From an uncultured Lachnospiraceae bacterium (lineage in GTDB: Bacteria > Bacillota > Clostridia > Lachnospirales > Lachnospiraceae): 64,000 nt of DNA. Position numbers and translations under genes: made by a program. The notes below the pieces were generated by a model. The model was not told the origin of the DNA and did not search any database. It saw only the letters and a list, made by a program, of their open reading frames with translations. Shown in pieces: positions 46,188 through 55,117 of the stretch; the first letter of the stretch is position 1, and each line of letters starts with the position of its first letter. Location of the stretch: assembly GCA_910578475.1 (NCBI GenBank), contig CAJTRK010000016.1, positions 1 to 64,000 on the forward strand. The letters are read 5' to 3'.

Positions 46188-47339
46188 ATGGAAAAAAAGG
46201 TGAGCGTCGTTATACCCGTTTATAATGGCGAAAGATACATAAAGAAAACGGTATCTCAAATATTACAGTCTGCCTGGAAAAGACTGGAAGTGATTATTGT
46301 AAATGACGGTTCGACAGACCATAGTCTGAACATTTGTAAGGCATTGCAGAAGGAAGATGACCGGATTCATATTTATACCAAAGAAAATGGTGGTGTTGTA
46401 TCCGCAAGAAATTATGGAGCAGACAGGGCGGATGGGGATTATTTATGCTTTTGTGACCAGGATGATATCGTTGATATCCAAATGTATAAAAAAATGGCAG
46501 AACGCATGGAACTTGATGAAAGCGATATCGGTATGTGCAGTACCGGTCGGCGCATTAATGGTAAATCTTCTGTATTTGAGCAGTCCGAAGACGCTTGCTA
46601 TGAGAAGGAAGAAGTGTTAAGTCAGCTGTTTCTGCCGTTGATATTCAATGGCTATGCTGTGCCGGCGCCGATGGGCAGCGCAAACCGTTATCCGCATATC
46701 TGGAATTGCATGTTCCGTATGAAATTCTGGAAAAAATATAATTTTCGATTTCGGGTTTATGTAAATTTTGAAGATGATTTGTTGATGAAGCTCGATACAC
46801 TTTCCAGAGCGGACAGAGTGAGCACAATTTCTTATGTGGGATATTATTGGAGAGTAAATCTGAAATCGGAAACATATTCCCATAAGTTCGTGGAGAATAT
46901 AGCGGAAAAACAGCGCCAGTGCTATTTGGACATGCGGCGCTGTATATCGCGTAGAGTAAAGGACGATTTTATTCTGGATATGTTTACCAAAGTAACGAGA
47001 TGCAATCAATACCTGGTGGCAATACATAATTTAACAAGCCCTGTGTGCAAAAAGAATATATCTTTCATCAGAGCGTATTATCGGAAGTCCATTTATGATT
47101 CTGATTTTACTGCTGATATTACAGCCAGAAAATATCTGAAAAAAGGGAGAATCAAACCGATGATTCTGCTTCCTTTACTGGCCGGGAAGCTGACGCTGCC
47201 AAGTTATCTTGCAGAGATATTGTTGGATTATATACTGTTATTTTCGCTGCATTCGCAAAGGCTGACGATGATTGAGCGAAGGCTTAAGATGGGGAAAGAA
47301 GAGAGAAAGAAGGAAAAATGGCGGAAAAAATCAGAATAG
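46188..47339 (+). CDS. GT2 glycosyltransferase
   Basis: 383 aa. GT2 signature VSVVIPVYNGERYIKK, VIIVNDGSTDHS, ENGGVVSARNYG and CDQDDIVD. The C-terminal ~150 residues are an extra helical region with two possible membrane-associated stretches, and a lysine-rich end. Start chosen at 46188 (after AAGAGG); the ATG at 46170 overlaps the previous stop. Its last 22 bp overlap the fucosyltransferase-like gene. No long G run. Confidence 0.87.
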   Translation: MEKKVSVVIPVYNGERYIKKTVSQILQSAWKRLEVIIVNDGSTDHSLNICKALQKEDDRIHIYTKENGGVVSARNYGADRADGDYLCFCDQDDIVDIQMYKKMAERMELDESDIGMCSTGRRINGKSSVFEQSEDACYEKEEVLSQLFLPLIFNGYAVPAPMGSANRYPHIWNCMFRMKFWKKYNFRFRVYVNFEDDLLMKLDTLSRADRVSTISYVGYYWRVNLKSETYSHKFVENIAEKQRQCYLDMRRCISRRVKDDFILDMFTKVTRCNQYLVAIHNLTSPVCKKNISFIRAYYRKSIYDSDFTADITARKYLKKGRIKPMILLPLLAGKLTLPSYLAEILLDYILLFSLHSQRLTMIERRLKMGKEERKKEKWRKKSE

Positions 47340-48343
47340 GATTTGTAGATTTTTGGAAGGGATTTGATGCCCGCAATAATTGCCTGACAGATATGCTGAT
47401 TCGTATTTATGGGAAGAATCGCATTGAAGTTGTTGACAAAAATTTTGACTATTTATTTTTCAGCTGTTTCGGACACTCAAATTTAAAATATGACTGCATC
47501 AAAATTTTTTTTACGGGTGAAAATATAGTTCCTGATTTTAATATCTGTGATTATGCAATCGGTGTACATGAAATGAATTTTGGCGACAGATATCTGCGTT
47601 TACCATTTTATTACTGGTATGACAATGCTTATGAGAGAGCCGTGCAAAAACATAAATTTAAGGATTCTTATTATTTAAACCGTAAATTCTGCTGTTTTGT
47701 TATTTCCAACTCTTTAGCCGATTTAAACAGGCAAAAGATGATTTCGTTATTGAATGCCTACAAACAGCTGGATGGGGGGGGCAAATTCATGAATAATGTC
47801 GGCGGCCCGGTCAGAGATAAATATTCGTTTGTCTCGAATTATAAATTTTCGTTGTGTTTTGAGAATTCTAAGGCCGAAGGCTATACGACGGAAAAAATTC
47901 TGGAAGGTTTCGCCGGAAACAGCGTTCCGATATACTGGGGAAATCCGGGCATAATACAGGAGTTCAATGAAAAAAGCTTTATTAACTGTAATGCTTACGG
48001 CAGTCTGGAAGAAGCGGTGGAATTTATCAAAGAGGTTGATAAGGATGATGAATTATACCTCCGGTTCGTGAAAGAACCTGTATTTGGAAAAGAATCAACA
48101 GGGAAAAAGGAGATAACGGAAAAAAAACTGGAAGCCTTTTTCAGAAATATATTCGGACAAAATATATTACTGGCAGGAAGAGTGAACAGGGTTGGCATGG
48201 GGGAACGATATTTGCGTCAGATGGCGCTGTTAAGACCTGTATATACATTCTGTTCAGCGCTTCTCAGAATGTATGCGTTTTGCGAGAACAGGAAACGCCT
48301 GAAGGCAAAACTGAATAATAAATATATGCTTTGGAGGAAATGA
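47318..48343 (+). CDS. GT10 fucosyltransferase-like protein, phase-variable (G8, ON)
   Basis: 341 aa. The GT10 alpha-1,3/4-fucosyltransferase signature is seen in KFSLCFENSKAEGYTTEKIL then NSVPIYWGNP, in which the nucleotide-sugar-binding residues lie, and in IKIFFTGENIVPDF in the N-terminal half. The family uses GDP-L-fucose, and a related deoxysugar is possible. Eight G at 47774-47781 encode LDGGGKF near residue 153, in the region before the second domain. The frame is intact at eight, and slippage would remove the whole donor-binding domain. It overlaps the preceding gene by 22 bp. Confidence 0.85.
   Translation: MAEKIRIGFVDFWKGFDARNNCLTDMLIRIYGKNRIEVVDKNFDYLFFSCFGHSNLKYDCIKIFFTGENIVPDFNICDYAIGVHEMNFGDRYLRLPFYYWYDNAYERAVQKHKFKDSYYLNRKFCCFVISNSLADLNRQKMISLLNAYKQLDGGGKFMNNVGGPVRDKYSFVSNYKFSLCFENSKAEGYTTEKILEGFAGNSVPIYWGNPGIIQEFNEKSFINCNAYGSLEEAVEFIKEVDKDDELYLRFVKEPVFGKESTGKKEITEKKLEAFFRNIFGQNILLAGRVNRVGMGERYLRQMALLRPVYTFCSALLRMYAFCENRKRLKAKLNNKYMLWRK
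47774..47781 (+). repeat. Poly-G tract G8 in GT10 gene (in frame)
   Basis: Eight consecutive G after a T, read GAT GGG GGG GGC (Asp-Gly-Gly-Gly). Gene ON with this length. Confidence 0.97.
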
Positions 48344-49588
48344 ATGAAAAAAATATTATGGATTTCTCCTTTGGCGCCTTATGACACCGTTGGACATGCC
48401 GGGGGTAAAAATCACAATTATTATCTGAAATATGTAGTTTCTCAAAAGAAATTCGATGTGAAATTATTATCTATGTGTACTCCGGAGGAGCTTGGAAAAC
48501 TGGATTTGGATAAATATGGGATTAAAAATAACATATTCTGCATTCCGGAAAAAGGCGTACAAAACCTGATGAAAAAAATCGTTAATGTGGAATCTACATT
48601 GAATCCGTTAAATCCGGGACATAAGAAACTGTCTAATTATGCCAGAATCTGTTTTGCGGCATTAATCAGAAGAAATGCGGCTGATGTGAAAAATGCTGAT
48701 ATCATCGTCTGTCAGTGGACGGAGAGTTTACTGATATATTCGCTTCTTCACAAATATGTAAGGAAGGACGCGAAATTCGTCGCAATTGAAGAGGATGTTT
48801 CTTATCTGGGATATCAGAGAAAAGTGCTGTACAGCGGTAATTTTTTATCCAGACTGTATTGGAAAATGCAATATGCGGGATTAAAAAGGAAGGAACTTGA
48901 TTTATTAAAGCGATGCAATTTTGTTGTTACGACGAATCAGAAGGACCTTGCATTGCTGAAAAAAGATGGCATCCCGGAGAATAAACTGTTCAGTATGATA
49001 CCGTATTTTGATGATTATTTTCAGGTGGACAGAAACGATACAGACAAATATATGATTTTGTATTATGGAGCGATGGACCGTAAGGAAAACCACAGCGCAG
49101 CCATTTGGTTTGTGAAAGAAGTGCTGCCATTGTTGGATGAAAGGTTCCAGTTTGTTATTATCGGCAGTAAACCGAAGGAAAACTTGCTGAAATTGAGGTC
49201 TGAAAGGGTTATTGTGAAAGGATTTGTTAAAAATGTAAGCGAATACTTTGCAAAGTGTCTGTGTATGGCTGTGCCGCTCATGTTGGGGGCCGGCATTAAA
49301 ATTAAGATTCTGGAAGCAATGTCCGCCGGTATTCCCGTATTAACAAACAACATTGGTATAGAAGGGATATATGCCAGAGATGAAGAAGAATATCTGCATT
49401 GTACTACAAAAGAGGAGTATGCGGCCAAAATACAGATGTTGTGTGAAGGGAAAATAGATGGCGGTATCCTGGGAAAAAATGCGAAAAGATTTATAGAAGA
49501 CAGGTTTAATATTGCAAGTGCAGCCAGGGAGTTTATGAACCATTTGGAAAGTTTGCTGCACGAACCGTACAATGGAAAACAGGAATGA
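48344..49588 (+). CDS. GT4-like glycosyltransferase
   Basis: 414 aa of GT-B type. The N-terminus KKILWISPLAPYDTVGHAGG is a typical acceptor-side loop, followed by IVCQWTESLLIY. The C-terminal donor domain has ILYYGAMDRKENHSAA, FVIIGSKPKE and the motif GAGIKIKILEAMSAGIP. It starts directly after the GT10 gene stop, and its last 17 bp overlap the split methyltransferase. No long G run. Confidence 0.85.
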   Translation: MKKILWISPLAPYDTVGHAGGKNHNYYLKYVVSQKKFDVKLLSMCTPEELGKLDLDKYGIKNNIFCIPEKGVQNLMKKIVNVESTLNPLNPGHKKLSNYARICFAALIRRNAADVKNADIIVCQWTESLLIYSLLHKYVRKDAKFVAIEEDVSYLGYQRKVLYSGNFLSRLYWKMQYAGLKRKELDLLKRCNFVVTTNQKDLALLKKDGIPENKLFSMIPYFDDYFQVDRNDTDKYMILYYGAMDRKENHSAAIWFVKEVLPLLDERFQFVIIGSKPKENLLKLRSERVIVKGFVKNVSEYFAKCLCMAVPLMLGAGIKIKILEAMSAGIPVLTNNIGIEGIYARDEEEYLHCTTKEEYAAKIQMLCEGKIDGGILGKNAKRFIEDRFNIASAAREFMNHLESLLHEPYNGKQE

Positions 49589-50335
49589 ACAGGTACATAT
49601 TATGATAATAAAAAAAATGAGGCCGGGGCATTGTCCGGTATGTAAAAGAAATACACTTTTTATTTCGCGGGATGACTGGCTGAGAGAATCGTATAAGTGT
49701 ATTTTCTGCCATAGCCGCCCAAGGCAGCGCGCTTTGGTAAAAGTCCTGAATGAGACCGTTCCGGACTGGCAGCATAAAATTATCCATGAAAGCAGCCCGG
49801 GGGGGGTGCAACATATAAAATGTTCCAAAAGGCATGCTCAAATTATACATATTCGTATTTTTACGAAGAGAAAGCTTTGGGCGTAGTTTTGGATGAACAG
49901 TGCAGCAACCAGAATCTTGAGAATATGACATTTAAAGATGAATCATTTGATATCATCATCACACAGGACGTATTCGAACACATTAATTACCCCTTTAAAG
50001 CTTTTCAGGAAATAGAGCGCGTACTGAAACCAGGGGGATATCATATTTTCACAGTACCGATTGATAATCCGTTCGTCAGAACGATTCCGAGGGTCAAAAT
50101 GGAAAATGGAATCAGGATTCCGATTTTACCGGAGGTATATCATGGAAATCCTATTGATAAAGAAAAGGGTTCGTTGGTGACATATGACTGGGGAAATGAT
50201 ATATGCGGACTGATTGAATCCTGCTCCGGGATGAGAGCCTCCATGATTGCGTTTGATAAGTATCAGAATTGTCATGAAAATGCTAGGCTTGGACTGGAAG
50301 CATATTCCCTGTATGTATTTATAGCGGCTAAATAA
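49572..50335 (+). CDS. Zinc-ribbon SAM methyltransferase, phase-variable (G8, OFF, frameshifted)
   Basis: Two frames form one gene. The first (49572-49886) holds a zinc-ribbon-like CPVCKRNTLF and CIFCHSRPRQRAL. The second, overlapping from about 49807 to 50335, holds class-I methyltransferase motifs FDIIITQDVFEHI and VLKPGGYHIFTVP. They are out of step at G8 (49799-49806). Adding one G reads PGGGATYKMF into the second frame and gives one 254-aa protein. As sequenced, the product would stop after 104 aa without the catalytic part. Start at 49572 or 49602. The join has no other defect, so this is a switch, not decay. Confidence 0.85.
49799..49806 (+). repeat. Poly-G tract G8 in methyltransferase gene (out of frame)
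   Basis: Eight consecutive G after CC. Nine would restore the reading frame. Confidence 0.96.
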
Positions 50336-50409
50336 CGGATTATATTGTTTCAGCCGTGGAATTGCGCTTTACGGCTGATGACTTTCAGGATGAGAAAGAG
50401 AGAGGAAAA

Positions 50410-51171
50410 ATGAAAATCAGTATTGTTACGGTGACATATAACTGTCAGGAACTGATACAAAAAACAATACAATCTGTTATTGAACAAAATTTTCCCAATA
50501 TAGAATATTTCATTATAGATGGAAATTCAACAGATAAAACGTATTCGATTATTTTACAATATGCAGCGGAAAATAAAATGATTTCGAGTATTTCTGAGTC
50601 TGATACCGGTATTTATAATGCTATGAATAAAGCGCTCGGATATATTTCAGGCGACTATGTACTGTTTTTGAACGCAGGCGATTATCTTTATGCGAAGGAC
50701 ACATTGAGCCGTTTTGCAAATTATATTAAGGCGTTTCAGGAACCGGATATTGTATATGGTAATGCCGTATTCTATTTGGATGGCCAAATTTTAATGACGG
50801 AAAAAAAGACGTTTGACTGGAAATTGGTTTTGAGAGCGCATGCGGTATGCCATCAGAGTGTTCTGGCTAAAACGACGTTATTTCAGGAATCTTCATTTGA
50901 TGAATCTTATGTTTATTGTGCCGACAGAGAGTGGCTTTATAAGATGTATTTTGAAGGGAAGAAATTCTTACATATGAATGAAAGGGTGGTTTATTATGAA
51001 GCCTCCGGATTCAGCTCTCAAAAAAGTGCACAGGATGGCATTACAAAAGAAATGTTTCGAATCCAGAAAAAATATTGCAGGCATTATTACTGTTTAAACA
51101 GAATCAGAAGAGCGTTGATAAAGGTCAGAGACCGATTGTTAAGCAACTGCGGACTGATGTTCCCCGCATAG
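50410..51171 (+). CDS. GT2 glycosyltransferase
   Basis: 253 aa. Compact GT2 domain with KISIVTVTYNCQELI, YFIIDGNSTDKT, SDTGIYNAMNKA and LFLNAGDYL, the pattern of WcaA/PgaC-like small transferases of capsule loci. The ATG at 50410 follows AGAGAGGAAAA; the frame is open from 50356 without a better site. It is 28 bp before the large membrane protein gene. No long G run. Confidence 0.88.
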   Translation: MKISIVTVTYNCQELIQKTIQSVIEQNFPNIEYFIIDGNSTDKTYSIILQYAAENKMISSISESDTGIYNAMNKALGYISGDYVLFLNAGDYLYAKDTLSRFANYIKAFQEPDIVYGNAVFYLDGQILMTEKKTFDWKLVLRAHAVCHQSVLAKTTLFQESSFDESYVYCADREWLYKMYFEGKKFLHMNERVVYYEASGFSSQKSAQDGITKEMFRIQKKYCRHYYCLNRIRRALIKVRDRLLSNCGLMFPA

Positions 51172-51201
51172 TCTCAAAACGGACAGGAAAAGATAAAAGT
51201 G

Positions 51202-53028
51202 ATGTATCATATAAAATTGAAAAGAAATGAAAAATTTATCAAAATAACAAAAAACGCGGCCTTCATGGAAATGACCGCTTTATTTCTGACAGGTATTCTG
51301 ATATTTATTTTATCAACATTACAGGTGAAAGACATTGTATCCATCTGGAATCAGAACGATGAACTCGGTGTCTGGCAGGGGGGCGCATGGCTTTTGGGAC
51401 TTGACTGGTCTGAGGTTGCTACGCTTCATGGATATTATGGGTATGGATATGGCTTTATACTTGCTTTTTTTATCAGGTATTTTGGACATAATACCGTGCT
51501 GATGACACAAATGGCAATTTATTTTCAGGCGCTGATACATACCGGAACGGTTTTGATTGCCTGGTATTGCATTAAGAAGATGTTCCCGTCCGCCAATGCG
51601 GTTATGAGAGTGACGGCGGCATCGGTGTGTATTCTGTCGATTCCGGATTTATTTTATATTTATAATTTTTTTTCAGAATGCTGGCTTCGTTTTATCGTCT
51701 GGGTGATTTTTGGACTTGTAGTCAGTTATTCTTATCACAAAAAATGGTATAAACTTTTTCTGATTAATCTGGTGTCAGTCTATTCTTTTTCCGTTCATCA
51801 AAGATGTATTCTGCTTATCGGTATGGCTGCGCTGCTTACTCTTTATGAAGGAATATGTTATTTCATAAAAAACGGGTTTCGTAAGCGTATGCTGTTTCAG
51901 ATTCTTATCAGTATTATCGGAGTCGTAATTTTCTACGGGATTGAGTATAAATATGCACAAAAAGACTATATCTCCGCGCTATACAGTGCAAGCTCCAACA
52001 GCAGCGTGAGTGTAAATCTGCTTTCTTCAAGAAATTACACAATCAGAAGTATTTTGCAGAATGTCGTATTTAACCTGGAAACGGAGCGCATAGCTTTGCA
52101 GAATATGCTCGGAAATATCTATTATGTATGCGCCTTTGACTGTGGATTTGTTTTTTATGGTTTTATTTTATGTTTTACCAGAATTAAGAGAAGTATTGTT
52201 TCGAAGAAAGATAATCATTTTATGCCTTATTTATTTATGAGCAGCATGGCCTTGTTTGGAATTTTGCTGTCCGTGTACCAGTCTGCGAATGAAGGCGTAT
52301 ATACCAGAGTTGAACTGATGCACTATGGCAGATACAGTTCTTATCTGCTTGCACCGATGATGATGTTAGGAATCATAGAACTGTTAACAGAAGAGATTTC
52401 TGTTATTCGAAGAAATGCTTTTATTACGATGATTGTTTTTTTGATTTCAGGATTATCTACTTATTATGTGCTGAAAAACCATAATGTTACAAATTTATTT
52501 GCGTTTCATAATGCGTGTCCGGGTATAAAATCCGTATACTATCAGGACGGCCCGTTTACTGCGACGCTATATCATACCTTACTCGGTGTTTTATGGATAT
52601 TCTTTCCGGCGATGGCAATCATGCAGTCTAAGAAGTATGCTGGTTTAAAGAAATATATGGAAATAGCTGTTTTTGTCGTGATAAGCGTTGTCTGGATAAA
52701 TGTTGCCAATCAGGAATGGAGAGAAACCTATGAGGAAAAAGAGGTTTATGTAAAGCAGACTTACGATTTGCAGAATGTACTTGATGAGGTGGATGAGTTT
52801 GCCGCCTTTAAATCGTTTTCTTATGGAAGCGGATTGCTGCAATACAATAATGTATTTTCCAAAATACATGTCTGTCAGACGCTTGACGAATTGGGAGAAG
52901 AGGAAAATGGACTGTTGGTAGTGTCGCAAAAGGGTATCGAAGAGATGGACACTATCGCAGAAACGTATGAAATTGAATATGAAAATGAAATGTATTTTGT
53001 CTGGCGTTTTGTAATGGAAGACGAATAG
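51202..53028 (+). CDS. GT-C-type membrane glycosyltransferase-like protein
   Basis: 608 aa with about ten to twelve predicted helices. The first outer loop has QNDELGVWQGGAW with D53-E54 in the GT-C catalytic position, and LDWSEVATLHGYYGYGYG resembles the protein at 40177. It could be a lipid-phosphate-sugar-dependent transferase or the polymerase of the locus; no other Wzy-like gene is seen. A run of six G (51378-51383) codes for part of QGGA. Either GTG 51199 or ATG 51202 starts it. The end is a soluble outer domain. Confidence 0.7.
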   Translation: MYHIKLKRNEKFIKITKNAAFMEMTALFLTGILIFILSTLQVKDIVSIWNQNDELGVWQGGAWLLGLDWSEVATLHGYYGYGYGFILAFFIRYFGHNTVLMTQMAIYFQALIHTGTVLIAWYCIKKMFPSANAVMRVTAASVCILSIPDLFYIYNFFSECWLRFIVWVIFGLVVSYSYHKKWYKLFLINLVSVYSFSVHQRCILLIGMAALLTLYEGICYFIKNGFRKRMLFQILISIIGVVIFYGIEYKYAQKDYISALYSASSNSSVSVNLLSSRNYTIRSILQNVVFNLETERIALQNMLGNIYYVCAFDCGFVFYGFILCFTRIKRSIVSKKDNHFMPYLFMSSMALFGILLSVYQSANEGVYTRVELMHYGRYSSYLLAPMMMLGIIELLTEEISVIRRNAFITMIVFLISGLSTYYVLKNHNVTNLFAFHNACPGIKSVYYQDGPFTATLYHTLLGVLWIFFPAMAIMQSKKYAGLKKYMEIAVFVVISVVWINVANQEWRETYEEKEVYVKQTYDLQNVLDEVDEFAAFKSFSYGSGLLQYNNVFSKIHVCQTLDELGEEENGLLVVSQKGIEEMDTIAETYEIEYENEMYFVWRFVMEDE

Positions 53029-53072
53029 AGATTCCTGTGAAATATAAATTTTTCACAGGCTGAGAGAAAGGC

Positions 53073-54314
53073 ATGGTTATTGAAGTGAATGTACTGATTA
53101 TAAATACGTTCTTTCGGGGCGGCGGAGCAGAAAAAGTATCAAGACAACTATATTATGGATTCCGTAAATATGATGATATGAATTGTTTTTTTCTTGCAGG
53201 AAAAGCGGGAGAACAGAGAGAGCCATGCAATCATATTTATCGCAGCGGCACGATTCGGCAGGCTGTTAATCGCAGGATTTGCCGTATGAAAAAAGGGCAG
53301 AGGGAACGGGACTGGTATACAGTCAGAACGATTGTCCGTATGATTCGCGAAAAAAAGATAGATTTGGTTCATTTCCATAACATGCACGGAGATTATATAG
53401 GCATTAAAGATATCGGAGAAATTTCCAAATACTGTAAGGTGGTATGGACGTTACATGATATGTGGGCAATGACCGGACACTGTGCATATCCTTGTCAGTG
53501 TTCAGGAGGGGGGGGCAAAAACGCTTGCAGAAATTGCCCTGATTTAAATTCATATCCGATGATACGGAAAGATATTGCAGAATATCTTTATAAACTTAAA
53601 AGAAAAGCGTTCACAGGCAAAAAAATACACTTTGCAGTTCCTTCGGCATGGCTTATGAAGCAATGTGAACAGTCTTTTCTGGACGGTGAATCAAAAACAT
53701 TGATACATAACGGAGTAAGTACAGAAGTCTTTCACCCAATGAATAAAGCGCGGTTAAGACAAAAATACGGTATATCACAGGATAAATTAATATTACTCTT
53801 TGCGGCCAACAATACGGACAGTCCCTACAAAGGAGGCGACATTCTGGAAAGCGCTTTGGCGAAAGTCAAAAGGAAAGAAAAATATGAGTTGGTTATAGTT
53901 GGAAATGCAGAACATTTTTCGTTTGACAATGATTATGTCTGTCATTACATGGGATATATACAAAGCGATGACAAAATGAATGAGTTATATAGTTTGTCGG
54001 ATGTATTTATTATACCGAGCCGTGCGGAAAATTTCCCCTGTACGATATTGGAAAGTCTGGCCTCCGGAACGCCGGTAATAGCAAGCGATGTTGGCGGTAT
54101 CGCGGAGCAGATTGACGCGGATACGGGATGGTTGTTTGATATGGGAAATGCGGAGCGGCTGGCTGAAATCATAGATGCGCTGCCCGATAATAAAGGACGG
54201 TTACATATAATGAATGGCAGATGCAGAAAAAGGGCGGAAGACTCTTTTTCAGAAGAAAAAATGTTGAAAGAGTATTATCAGTTATATCTTCGTGTCATGG
54301 AAGAAAAGCTCTGA
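53073..54314 (+). CDS. GT4 glycosyltransferase, phase-variable (G8, ON)
   Basis: 413 aa GT-B enzyme. N-terminal domain with LIINTFFRGGGAEKVSRQL, LVHFHNMHGDY, VWTLHDMWAMTGHCAYPC. C-terminal donor domain with LILLFAANNTDSPYKGG and SRAENFPCTILESLASG. Eight G at 53508-53515 encode CSGGGGKN near residue 148, between two Cys pairs (CAYPCQC and CRNC). The frame is intact with eight. It shares an identical 26-nt start region with the GT2 gene at 45190. Confidence 0.87.
   Translation: MVIEVNVLIINTFFRGGGAEKVSRQLYYGFRKYDDMNCFFLAGKAGEQREPCNHIYRSGTIRQAVNRRICRMKKGQRERDWYTVRTIVRMIREKKIDLVHFHNMHGDYIGIKDIGEISKYCKVVWTLHDMWAMTGHCAYPCQCSGGGGKNACRNCPDLNSYPMIRKDIAEYLYKLKRKAFTGKKIHFAVPSAWLMKQCEQSFLDGESKTLIHNGVSTEVFHPMNKARLRQKYGISQDKLILLFAANNTDSPYKGGDILESALAKVKRKEKYELVIVGNAEHFSFDNDYVCHYMGYIQSDDKMNELYSLSDVFIIPSRAENFPCTILESLASGTPVIASDVGGIAEQIDADTGWLFDMGNAERLAEIIDALPDNKGRLHIMNGRCRKRAEDSFSEEKMLKEYYQLYLRVMEEKL
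53508..53515 (+). repeat. Poly-G tract G8 in GT4 gene (in frame)
   Basis: Eight consecutive G after GGA, read GGG GGG GGC (three Gly). Gene ON with this length. Confidence 0.97.
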
Positions 54315-54342
54315 AATAAGGTGGAATGGAAGGCGGATAACG

Positions 54343-55089
54343 ATGTTCAGAAAAATAAAAAGAATCATGAAGAATAAGTATTTATCGATGCTTTTGAAAG
54401 TACAAACTTCGGGGGGGGGTATTGAGAGATGTGGAAACGGATACGGTGGTTTCCTCGTTGCGGCGGATATATTAGACGCGCTTAATGTGGAAAGAAGTCT
54501 GATAGTGTATTCTTTCGGCATAGGCGAGGATTTATCATTCAGTCAGGACTTGCTGAAACGGTGGAACTGCGATATATATGCTTTTGACCCTACGCCAAAA
54601 GCGATTGCCTATGTCAGGCAGAGTCATCTTGGCGCGCAGGATAACTTTCATTTTTATGAATGGGGAATATCTGACAGAGACGGAACAGGGCAGTTTCATT
54701 TACCGAAAGAGGAACTGTATGTGCCGGAAGCTTTGGTGGGGGACAGTCGTGTAGAAGAGGTGTCAGGCTCCGTTATTCCACATGACGGGGTACAATGTGA
54801 AACAATTGACGTAGAGTTTCGGACATTGAAAACAATTATGAAACAATTGAATCATCAGCAGATTGATTTGCTTAAAATGGATATTGAAGGGGCGGAATTT
54901 GCAGTCATAGATGAGATATTAAATTCAGGAGTTGTTTTCAGAGAGTTGTGTCTGGAAATTCATAACAGATTTTTCCCAAATGGATATACAATGCTGAGAA
55001 AAATGATAAAGAGGTTAAATGAGGCAGGCTTTTATATTGCCGGTGTTGCGCCTGATTTTATGGAAATTACTTTTATTTATAAGCATTGA
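54343..55089 (+). CDS. FkbM-family methyltransferase, phase-variable (G9, ON)
   Basis: 248 aa. FkbM-type SAM methyltransferase: IVYSFGIGEDLSF replaces the usual SAM motif I, YAFDPTPKAIAYV follows, and LLKMDIEGAEFAVIDEIL is the family hallmark. It probably O-methylates a sugar of the glycan. Nine G at 54411-54419 encode TSGGGIER near residue 24, so a slip would leave only a stub. The frame is intact with nine. The ATG at 54343 is chosen from family start; an open frame runs from 54292 and overlaps the preceding stop. Confidence 0.86.
   Translation: MFRKIKRIMKNKYLSMLLKVQTSGGGIERCGNGYGGFLVAADILDALNVERSLIVYSFGIGEDLSFSQDLLKRWNCDIYAFDPTPKAIAYVRQSHLGAQDNFHFYEWGISDRDGTGQFHLPKEELYVPEALVGDSRVEEVSGSVIPHDGVQCETIDVEFRTLKTIMKQLNHQQIDLLKMDIEGAEFAVIDEILNSGVVFRELCLEIHNRFFPNGYTMLRKMIKRLNEAGFYIAGVAPDFMEITFIYKH
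54411..54419 (+). repeat. Poly-G tract G9 in FkbM gene (in frame)
   Basis: Nine consecutive G after TC, read TCG GGG GGG GGT (Ser-Gly-Gly-Gly). Gene ON with this length. Confidence 0.97.
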
Positions 55090-55117
55090 AGGGAAAAGCC
55101 CGGTTTTGCTGTATATC

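Noticed and set aside
53056..53081. Attachment site or IS terminal repeat
   Set aside because: The 26-nt repeat contains the ribosome site and start codon, is in direct orientation, and no transposase or integrase lies between the copies.
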